Source: JBGTLA01 sp041744375
Lineage (GTDB): Bacteria > Actinomycetota > Acidimicrobiia > Spongiisociales > ZC4RG35
Direction of reading: 5' to 3'
DNA: 21,096 nt
Assembly (NCBI GenBank): GCA_041744375.1
Contig: JBGTLA010000173.1
Coordinates: 1 to 21,096, forward strand
Positions 15,705-21,096 of the stretch are shown piece after piece. The number at the start of each line of letters is the position of its first letter. Within the stretch, counting starts at the first letter, position 1. A program made the translations under genes and the position numbers. The notes under the pieces are model-generated. The model had not been told where the DNA came from. It saw only the letters and a program-made list of their open reading frames with translations, and searched no databases.

Positions 15705-16318
15705 GATTCCCGGCCCACCGTGCCGAGCGGCTGGAACGCCGGATAGGGCCCTACCGCCCCCGCTTCGGAGGCGACGGCCCAGTCGAAACTGCGGCGACCG
15801 CCGAACAATTCCTGCATCTCGTCGGGATCGACCACGGCGGGGGTCGACTTCAGCAGCCAGCGGACCAGGCCCCGCGCTTTGTCAGGTGTCACACCCTCGA
15901 TCATCTCGTAGTTGACCTGCACGGCGGGTGCCCCACCGCACGCCCCGATGCACTCGGCATGTTCGACCGAGATGACCCCGGCATCGTCGGTCTCACCATG
16001 CGGAACTCCGGATTCGTCCTCGACAGCACCGAGGACCTCGTCGCCCCCGAGAAGCATGCAGGAGATAGAAGTGCACACCGAGATGAGGTACCGGCCCGTC
16101 CGCTGGCGCTTGTACATGGTGTAGAAGCTGGCCACCGCCTGCACCTGCGCTGGCGTCAGGTCGACCAACTCACCCACCTTCTCCATTCCGTCGTCGGTCA
16201 GCCATCCCTCTTCGGCCATCGCCAGGAAGAGCAGCGGCATGACCGCCGAGCGCCTCTCGGGATAGCGCGAGATGATCTGGCGGGCACGTTCCAGGGTGGC
16301 TTCGGACCAGTCGGGCAT
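15701..16318 (-). CDS. nuoE: NADH-quinone oxidoreductase subunit E ([2Fe-2S])
   Basis: This 205-residue thioredoxin-like [2Fe-2S] subunit has ligands C82 and C87 (VCTSISCMLLGG) and C123 and C127 (AECIGACGGAPAVQVN). The N-terminal helical part (ASFYTMY) and the C-terminal tail are normal. It is coupled to nuoF by a 4-bp overlap. Upstream on the same strand is the ArsP-like permease, not nuoD; 229 bp separate the two. No clear promoter or terminator was recognised in that gap, so nuoE-F-G may be transcribed partly by read-through from the permease promoter. Confidence 0.96.
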   Translation of the reverse strand: MPDWSEATLERARQIISRYPERRSAVMPLLFLAMAEEGWLTDDGMEKVGELVDLTPAQVQAVASFYTMYKRQRTGRYLISVCTSISCMLLGGDEVLGAVEDESGVPHGETDDAGVISVEHAECIGACGGAPAVQVNYEMIEGVTPDKARGLVRWLLKSTPAVVDPDEMQELFGGRRSFDWAVASEAGAVGPYPAFQPLGTVGRES

Positions 16319-16547
16319 CGGCCGCCAGGATAGGAAAGGGTGTAGGTGGTGCCGAATCCGCTAGGTAGGGCGCCGCAACGGATCTCGGGCGATCGAGCGA
16401 CCAACGAAAGGGTTCCAGCCGGTACCCGAGATAGGGCCTGTACCGATGACGCCGGGGGTCGCGACCGGCAGCCTGGATGCAGACGGCACCAGACGGAGGA
16501 GGAGTCGTGGCCCGATACATGGTTGAGGACCCGACCCTCCGGCGGCG
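16319..16547. other. Permease-nuoE intergenic region, no gene recognised
   Basis: These 229 bp hold only shadow frames with low-complexity Arg/Pro-rich translations. A GCCGG...CCGGC imperfect hairpin containing the palindrome GTCGCGAC is present around 16460-16480. There is no T-run and no convincing -35/-10 pair for nuoE. Confidence 0.5.
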
Positions 16548-17501
16548 TCACAGGAACATGGAGGTCACGAGCCCGGCCACAATGGCCCCGAGCAGGCCGA
16601 CCGCCACATAGAGCACGAAGACTCGTCCCCGAACCAGCGGGCGAACCGCCAGCATGGCGGGAGCAGTGGTCACCGGACCGGCGACCAGGAAACTGATCGC
16701 CGCCCCGGCACCCATGCCCTGGGCGAGAAGACCCTCGACGACCGGAAGGGCCGCGAGGTTGTTGAAGTAAAGCGGAACACCGATCAGGGCCGCCAGCGGC
16801 ACCGAGGCGATCGAGGTCGAGCCGAGCAAGGATGCGATGGCCTCTTGGGGAACGAAGTCCAAGATGAGTGCTTCGACGAAGAAGGCGAGCAGTAGCCATC
16901 TGCCCAGTCTCCAGGATTCGATCAACGTCGTGTGGGCCACTTCGCTCCATTCGAGTGAGCGGGGGCGACCTATGAGCCAGCTACGGGTGTGGGAGCGGGT
17001 CTGTAGCGCCACTCCCCCTGTCGGGCTCACGGTCTCGGTGTCCGCAGTCGCTTCGCTCGACTCATGACGGAGAGGTCGATCCAGATGACCCGCCCGGACC
17101 AAGGCATGGGTAGCCACTCCCGCGAGGATGCTGACACCGAGGGTGGCCCCCAGACGAGCGAACGCCAGCGGAACTCCCAGAAAGCTGACGGAAAGCACAA
17201 AGATCTCGGGGTCCATCGTGGGAGAGGCGATCCAGAAGGCCATCACCGGGGCCAGGGGGACGCCGGCCGTGAGTAGACCTGCCACCACCGGGATCACGGT
17301 GCACGAGCACAACGGGCTGAAGGCCCCGATTGCGGTGGCGGCCACGATGGCCACGATTGGGCGCGACCCGACGACCCGGCTCAAGAGACGAACGGCGCCG
17401 ACGGATCTCGCCACCACGCCCAATCCAACGCTGATGATGAAGATGGGCAGCACCCGCCACGTGTTGTCGATCACGAACTCGAAGATCCCTAGGTCCATCA
17501 T
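16548..17501 (-). CDS. arsP: ArsP/DUF318-family permease (probable organoarsenical exporter)
   Basis: This 317-residue inner-membrane permease has two related hydrophobic halves. The first half has IGAFSPLCSCTVIPVVAGLL (58-77), PLAPVMAFWIASPTMDPEIF and cysteines C65/C67. The second repeats the pattern as GVPLYFNNLAALPVVEGLL and FLVAGPVTTAPAML. A hydrophilic loop (about 138-185) links them. This duplicated architecture is the PF03773 (ArsP_1, formerly DUF318) signature. Characterised ArsP proteins export trivalent methylarsenicals, but the family is broad and substrate cannot be read from sequence alone. The arsenical assignment is supported by its operator sharing a 17-bp motif with the arsM promoter. 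Starts at 17501 and 17498 (ATGATG) are both possible. It interrupts the nuo cluster between nuoD and nuoE, on the same strand. Confidence 0.8.
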   Translation of the reverse strand: MMDLGIFEFVIDNTWRVLPIFIISVGLGVVARSVGAVRLLSRVVGSRPIVAIVAATAIGAFSPLCSCTVIPVVAGLLTAGVPLAPVMAFWIASPTMDPEIFVLSVSFLGVPLAFARLGATLGVSILAGVATHALVRAGHLDRPLRHESSEATADTETVSPTGGVALQTRSHTRSWLIGRPRSLEWSEVAHTTLIESWRLGRWLLLAFFVEALILDFVPQEAIASLLGSTSIASVPLAALIGVPLYFNNLAALPVVEGLLAQGMGAGAAISFLVAGPVTTAPAMLAVRPLVRGRVFVLYVAVGLLGAIVAGLVTSMFL

Positions 17502-17507
17502 TCCTCA

Positions 17508-17524
17508 TATCGATAGATGTCGAT
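17508..17524 (-). promoter_or_regulatory. Putative operator shared with arsM
   Basis: On the minus strand this reads ATCGACATCTATCGATA, matching the arsM motif ATCGACAGTCATCGATA (975-991) at every position except the three central ones. It lies between the -10 and the permease start codon, as at arsM. A further element, ATCGATGTAT (17560-17551), lies in the promoter spacer, corresponding to GTCGATATGA at arsM. Confidence 0.65.
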
Positions 17525-17540
17525 GCGTGTTGTCCCGGCA

Positions 17541-17569
17541 AGCATGCCAGATACATCGATACCTGTCAA
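17541..17569 (-). promoter_or_regulatory. Permease promoter (-35 TTGACA, weak -10 CATGCT)
   Basis: Reading the minus strand, TTGACA (17569-17564), a 17-bp spacer and CATGCT (17546-17541) precede the permease ATG by about 40 bp. The -35 is perfect and the -10 poor. Confidence comes mainly from the identical layout at arsM: same -35, same spacing, TCGAT element inside the spacer, shared motif downstream. Confidence 0.6.
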
Positions 17570-17596
17570 TATGTTTTCCACAGCGACTGTGCTGGA

Positions 17597-17628
17597 ACCG
17601 TGGCGGCGTAATGCGGACCGTGGCGGCG
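17597..17628. repeat. Short direct repeat downstream of nuoD
   Basis: ACCGTGGCGGCG occurs at 17597-17608 and again at 17617-17628, a 20-bp period, in the gap between nuoD and the permease promoter. The same GTGGCGG core occurs in the inverted repeat at 7883. The significance is unknown. Confidence 0.4.
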
Positions 17629-17680
17629 GGGCCTCAGGTGGCCCTCATTCCCCGCTCTGGGCAGGTGACCTGACGGCAGC

Positions 17681-19072
17681 TCAGCGGTCGACGTCACCCA
17701 TGACGGGATCGAGGGAGGCGATGGTGGCGACCGTATCGGCCACCAGAGAGTCGGCCATCATGATGGGGAGGGCCTGGAGGTTGTAGAACGACGGGGCCCT
17801 GGTGTGCATCTTCCACGGCTTCCCGCCGCCTTCGGACACCAGATAACAGCCCAACTCGCCCCGGGGCGACTCCACCGCCACGTAGGTCTCCCCCGGAGGC
17901 ACCTTGAAGCCCTCTGTGAAGATCTTGAAGTGGTGGATGAGGGCTTCCATCGATTCGTCGATGCGGGCGCGTGGTGGGGGGGTGATCTTGCGGTCGGCGA
18001 TGCGGAAGTCACCCGTGGGCATTGCCTCCATGACCTGGCGCACAATTTCGATGGACTGGTGAATCTCTTCGACCCGGACCCGGTAGCGGTCGTAGACGTC
18101 GCCGTTCTTGCCCAGGGGAACGTCGAATTCGTAGTTCTCGATCCCGCAGTAGGGGAACGCCTTGCGCAGATCCCAATCCACCCCGGCCGCCCGAAGGGTA
18201 GGACCGGTGATGCCGTAGGCGTTGCACTCCTCGGCGTTGATCACCCCGACCTGACGGGTTCGCTCCACCCAGATCGGGTTGTGCTGGAGGAGGTCGTCAT
18301 AACCTTTGAGCCGCTCAGGGAGGGTGTCGAGGATCCCGGTGACGTCGCCGCGCCAGCCGGGTGGGAGATCGGCCGCGACACCCCCAGGGCGGATGTAGTT
18401 GTGGTTCATCCTCAACCCGGTGACCTTCTCGAAGAACGCCAGGATCATCTCCCGTTCTCGGAAGCCGTAGAGCATCATCGACAGGGCGCCGATGTCCATG
18501 CCGTTGGTCGCCAGGGCTACCAGATGCGACGAGATGCGGTTGAGCTCGGTCATCAAGAGACGGATCGACTCCGCTCGCGGCGGCACCTCGATGTCGAGCA
18601 GCCGCTCGACTGCCAGGGAAAAGGCAAGCTCGTTGTGGAGTGGAGCCAGGTAGTCCATCCGGGTGACGTTGGTGGGGCCCTGCAGGAAGGTGAGCGTCTC
18701 GGCGGTCTTCTCCATCCCGGTGTGGAGGTATCCGATGATCGGGCGCGTCCGCCGGATGATCTCGCCCTGGAGCTCGATCTGAAGACGGAGGACCCCGTGG
18801 GTCGAGGGATGCTGAGGCCCCATGTTGACGATCATGCGCTCATCGTCGCCTACATCGTCGTCATCGAACATGTAGTCGTCGGTTATCACCCGCCCGAACT
18901 GGTCATCCAGGCGAGCGTCCGACTCGTCGTCGCCCATCTCCTGGGCGCCTTCTCCCGTGGCGCGAAACACTGCGGACGGTTCCTCGGTGCCCGCCACCCA
19001 CACGTCAACCATCTCGGGGGCGTCGCCTGCCTCGGCGTCCTCGGTGATGTCGGTGTCGCGGGTGTCGGTCAT
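17681..19072 (-). CDS. nuoD: NADH-quinone oxidoreductase subunit D (49-kDa type)
   Basis: This 463-residue peripheral subunit, related to [NiFe]-hydrogenase large subunits, forms the quinone pocket with NuoB. Signatures are MIVNMGPQHPSTHGVLRL (80-97), IGYLHTGMEK, NVTRMDYLAP.HNE, IRPGGVAADLPPGW, and CYLVSEGGGKPWKMHTRAPS near the end. The start is the ATG at 19072, one base after the nuoC stop; the longer reading to 19159 lies inside nuoC. The first 78 residues are an unusually long, strongly acidic leader (many Asp/Glu, including a DDDD run) before the conserved core. A later start is possible but none is obviously better. It is the last gene of the A-D block, followed by a 179-bp gap and the permease. 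Confidence 0.95.
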   Translation of the reverse strand: MTDTRDTDITEDAEAGDAPEMVDVWVAGTEEPSAVFRATGEGAQEMGDDESDARLDDQFGRVITDDYMFDDDDVGDDERMIVNMGPQHPSTHGVLRLQIELQGEIIRRTRPIIGYLHTGMEKTAETLTFLQGPTNVTRMDYLAPLHNELAFSLAVERLLDIEVPPRAESIRLLMTELNRISSHLVALATNGMDIGALSMMLYGFREREMILAFFEKVTGLRMNHNYIRPGGVAADLPPGWRGDVTGILDTLPERLKGYDDLLQHNPIWVERTRQVGVINAEECNAYGITGPTLRAAGVDWDLRKAFPYCGIENYEFDVPLGKNGDVYDRYRVRVEEIHQSIEIVRQVMEAMPTGDFRIADRKITPPPRARIDESMEALIHHFKIFTEGFKVPPGETYVAVESPRGELGCYLVSEGGGKPWKMHTRAPSFYNLQALPIMMADSLVADTVATIASLDPVMGDVDR

Positions 19073-19073
19073 G

Positions 19074-19673
19074 TCAGGTGACCTTGTGACTGTCCTTGAA
19101 CTGCACGGGCACCGCCCCCGTGTCGAAGTCCTTACGGAGGGGGAACCCCTCCCATTCATCGGGCATGAGTATCCGAGTGAGATCGGGGTTGCCCTCGAAG
19201 ACGATCCCGTACATGTCGTACGTCTCGCGCTCGGCGAACGCCGCCCCCGGCCACACTGCCACCACCGACGACACGGTGGGGTCGTCGGCCGGGATCGGGA
19301 CCAGCACTCGCAGTCGGCGGTGATGCTGCTGGGACAAGAGGTTGATGACCAGCTCGAAGCGGACCCGTCGATGACGGAGCCAGTCCACCGCGGTTATGTC
19401 CGAGCACACCTCGAAGCCGGCCTCTTTGGCGGCCAGGGCGAAGTCGGCCAGCTGCTCCCTCTCCAGACGCAGCACTTCCTGACCGTGGGAGTCCTCGAGC
19501 ACGGCTCCCTCGAAACCCCCCAAGAGCGACTCCATGAAGGAATCGGGCTGGCGGGGGGTGCCCACGGGCACGGCGCCGGCCATGGCGCCCACCTCCGGGG
19601 TGGGATGCCGTTCGGGAGCGCTGATGGCGACAGCACTCGAAATATCCGGTGGATTCTCGGTCTCGTCGCTCAT
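19074..19673 (-). CDS. nuoC: NADH-quinone oxidoreductase subunit C (30-kDa type)
   Basis: This 199-residue peripheral-arm subunit packs against NuoD. Family strings are CSDITAVDW, SSVVAVWPGAAFAERETYDM, YGIVFEGNPDLTRILMPDEW and GFPLRKDFDTGAVPVQFKD at the C-terminus. The start is the ATG at 19673, overlapping the nuoB stop (ATGA); the longer reading to 19859 lies inside nuoB and is Arg/Pro-rich shadow. The first 45 or so residues are a Pro/Ala-rich disordered-looking leader, common in actinobacterial NuoC. It is encoded separately from nuoD, with one base between them. Confidence 0.95.
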   Translation of the reverse strand: MSDETENPPDISSAVAISAPERHPTPEVGAMAGAVPVGTPRQPDSFMESLLGGFEGAVLEDSHGQEVLRLEREQLADFALAAKEAGFEVCSDITAVDWLRHRRVRFELVINLLSQQHHRRLRVLVPIPADDPTVSSVVAVWPGAAFAERETYDMYGIVFEGNPDLTRILMPDEWEGFPLRKDFDTGAVPVQFKDSHKVT

Positions 19674-20131
19674 GAGGCGATCTCTCCGGTCATGATCTTG
19701 TCGTGCAGGGTGAGGATGCCGTGCATGAGGCTCTGGGGGCCGGGCGGGCAACCGGGCACGTAGATGTCGACGGGAACCACCTGGTCGACGCCCTGGACGA
19801 GGGCGTAGTTGTTGAACATGCCTCCCGATGAGGCGCATGCTCCCATGGATATGACCCACTTCGGATCGGGCATCTGGTCGTACACCTGGCGCAGCACCGG
19901 TGCCATCTTCTGGCTCACCCTGCCGGCCACGATCATGAGGTCGGCCTGGCGGGGGGAAGCCCGGAACACCTCCATGCCGAATCGGGCCAGGTCATAGTGG
20001 GCCGTCCCGGTGGCCATCATCTCGATGGCACAGCAGGCCAGGCCAAAAGTGGCGGGAAACATCGAACGGGTGCGAGCCCAGGCGCTGGCCTTGTCGAGCG
20101 AAGTTGTGAGAAGGCCGGGAGGGGCAGCCAT
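19670..20131 (-). CDS. nuoB: NADH-quinone oxidoreductase subunit B (cluster N2)
   Basis: This 153-residue subunit carries N2, the terminal [4Fe-4S] cluster that reduces quinone. Ligands are the tandem C33-C34 (FGLACCAIEMMATG), C99 (VISMGACASSGGMFNN) and C128 (VDIYVPGCPPGPQSLM). The start is the ATG at 20131, overlapping the nuoA stop as TGATG. The longer reading to 20413 lies inside nuoA and is Arg-rich shadow. The length is slightly short because of a compact C-terminus, but all catalytic parts are present. Confidence 0.96.
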   Translation of the reverse strand: MAAPPGLLTTSLDKASAWARTRSMFPATFGLACCAIEMMATGTAHYDLARFGMEVFRASPRQADLMIVAGRVSQKMAPVLRQVYDQMPDPKWVISMGACASSGGMFNNYALVQGVDQVVPVDIYVPGCPPGPQSLMHGILTLHDKIMTGEIAS

Positions 20132-20544
20132 CACGCCGCCTCGTCGACCGGAGCCGGCTCCGTCAGGTAGCGGCTCCGGCGCTGCACGTACCAATCGAGC
20201 GCCCCCCGCTTCCACACGTACACGAGCGTCTCGAGGACGAAGAGAGAGAAGATCCCCATCGCGGCGATGCCATACCAGCCCAGGGAGTCGAAGCGGGAAG
20301 CCCAGGCGAACAAGAACACGATCTCGACGTCGAAGATCACGAACAGCATCGCCACCAGGTAGAACTTGACCGGGAACCGCTGCACGGGCTCGACCAGGGG
20401 CACGATTCCGCATTCATAGGGGTCGAGCTTCTCGGCAGTGGGCCGGTCGGGGCGGGTCAACCTCGAAACCACCATCAGCGCCGCCACGAAGACAACCGCC
20501 AGCACCGCCATGACTGCGATCGGGAGGTAGTCCGCCAGGATCAT
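20131..20544 (-). CDS. nuoA: NADH-quinone oxidoreductase subunit A
   Basis: This is a 137-residue membrane subunit with three helices and the first gene of the nuo cluster. It shows the conserved loop LDPYECGIVP (with the Cys of the quinone-site loop), VQRFPVKFYLVAMLFVIFDV and EIVFLFAWA. The ATG at 20544 begins MILADYLPIAV. The promoter should lie in 20545-20840. A TAGAGT hexamer (minus strand, 20560-20555) is placed plausibly for a -10, but no good -35 accompanies it. Confidence 0.96.
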   Translation of the reverse strand: MILADYLPIAVMAVLAVVFVAALMVVSRLTRPDRPTAEKLDPYECGIVPLVEPVQRFPVKFYLVAMLFVIFDVEIVFLFAWASRFDSLGWYGIAAMGIFSLFVLETLVYVWKRGALDWYVQRRSRYLTEPAPVDEAA

Positions 20545-20586
20545 GTCGTCGTAGACTCTAGGAGTCCCACGGCGGGAGGCGAATCC

Positions 20587-20820
20587 TCAGGCGGGCTCCG
20601 GCAGGGCCAACAGACCCTCACACTCGGCCGTCATCGTCAGCTTCGTGTCGAGCGACACGAACGTCAGACCTTTCGCTCCCGACTCTGCCACCAGAAGTGC
20701 TGCACCGAGCTGTGCGGCGTCGGCCGCCCGCAACGGGTGTCGTGCCCGAGCATCTAGGACTCTGGCGGACGGCGACGGGACCGCGCTCAGCGCGATCACC
20801 GTCGCCGCCGACCAGACAAC
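20587..20820 (-). pseudogene. C-terminal half of a PIN-domain (VapC-like) ribonuclease
   Basis: The readable frame runs from just after an in-frame stop at 20823-20821 to a stop at 20587-20589, about 77 residues; the first possible start is a GTG at 20799 (70 aa). HPLRAADAAQLGAALLVAE followed by TFVSLDTKL...AECEGL matches the second half of PIN-domain toxins, including the conserved Asp of RAAD and the Asp of SLD. Intact PIN toxins have 125-150 residues with an N-terminal Asp that is absent here. No antitoxin is adjacent. This looks like a decayed gene sitting between nuoA and an SLH-protein end. PIN-family identity is likely; activity is improbable. Confidence 0.6.
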
Positions 20821-20840
20821 TCAGTCCTCGATTGTTGCTG

Positions 20841-21096
20841 TCACCCTTCGAGTGCCCGTCGGAGGAAGGCGGCCATCTGCTGGCGGGTGACGTCGTCGTC
20901 GGGACAGAACCGATCGTTCACCGGCGGGTTACAACCCCGGGTCACCCCCGCCGTTCCCAACCGATCGATGTCAGCCTCGAACACCGAACCGTCATCATCG
21001 GTGAACAGGTCACCGCCACCGTCGTCGACATAACCCAACGCCCGCACCAAAAACGCCGCCATCTGACCCCGAGTCACGAAATCGTCAGGACAGAAC
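20841..21096 (-). CDS. C-terminal S-layer-homology (SLH) repeat region of a surface protein (5' part outside window)
   Basis: The minus-strand frame is open to the right edge and ends at 20841. It reads FCPDDFVTRGQMAAFLVRAL, then DLFTDDDGSVFEADIDRLGT, GVTRGCNPPVNDRFCPDD and TRQQMAAFLRRALEG. These are SLH repeats (PF00395): F.DD....ADI..L...GVTRGC...., then F.P...VTR.QMA.FL.RAL. Such repeats usually close large secreted proteins and attach them to the cell wall. The two Cys framing each PDD segment probably form a disulfide, as often seen in actinobacterial SLH proteins (family knowledge). The catalytic or main part of the protein lies beyond the window. Confidence 0.85.
   Translation of the reverse strand, partial: FCPDDFVTRGQMAAFLVRALGYVDDGGGDLFTDDDGSVFEADIDRLGTAGVTRGCNPPVNDRFCPDDDVTRQQMAAFLRRALEG

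Noticed and set aside
17629..17644. GGGCC...GGCCC hairpin after nuoD as a terminator
   Set aside because: A 5-bp stem with no T-run on the minus strand. High-GC sequence yields many of these by chance.
17804..19081. Plus-strand 425-codon open frame
   Set aside because: It is antisense to nuoD, with His/Val/Asp-rich shadow composition.
20545..20590. nuoA promoter with TAGAGT as -10
   Set aside because: The hexamer is plausible, but no -35 at 16-18 bp resembles TTGACA, so it was not listed as a feature.

Overview
The window is high-GC DNA that looks actinobacterial. The best fit is an Acidimicrobiia-like lineage, judged from overall protein character and the S-layer-type repeat (…GVTRGCNPP…FCPDD.VTR.QMAAFL.RAL) at the right edge. 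No rRNA or tRNA is present, so the taxonomy is inference.

Most of the window (about 2.9-20.5 kb) is a complete 14-gene nuo cluster encoding the proton-pumping NADH:quinone oxidoreductase (respiratory complex I). It lies on the minus strand in the order nuoA-B-C-D, E-F-G, H-I-J-K-L-M-N, reading right to left. Many junctions are translationally coupled by ATGA or TGATG overlaps. All the expected Fe-S ligands are visible except one: in NuoG the third Cys of the N7-type cluster is Asp.

Two insertions break the cluster. Between nuoD and nuoE is a minus-strand permease of the ArsP/DUF318 family with its own promoter. Between nuoG and nuoH is a plus-strand nagA-like deacetylase that seems to lack its N-terminal beta domain. 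It is coupled to a 22-codon ORF that looks like the beginning of a lost SIS-domain sugar isomerase/deaminase gene. nuoK is bordered on both sides by short inverted copies of a GTTTGCC tandem repeat. A signal-peptide protein with a bactofilin-like repeat region and a hydrophobic C-terminal half overlaps the end of nuoN.

Left of the nuo cluster, a plus-strand arsM (arsenite S-adenosylmethionine methyltransferase) converges on the nuo-linked genes. Beyond it is the 5' part of a divergent DmpA/S58-family aminopeptidase that runs off the left edge. Right of nuoA are the C-terminal half of a PIN-domain (VapC-like) protein, apparently a broken gene, and the C-terminal end of an SLH-repeat protein that runs off the right edge.

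The most interesting signal is regulatory. The arsM promoter and the permease promoter, 16.5 kb apart, share the same design: TTGACA, a 17-bp spacer containing a TCGAT element, a -10 box, then a common 17-bp motif ATCGACAnnnATCGATA between the -10 and the start codon. This suggests one metalloregulator (probably ArsR/SmtB type, not encoded here) controls a split 'methylate and export' arsenic module. ArsM would make methylarsenicals and the ArsP-like permease would export them, with the permease inserted inside the complex I operon.
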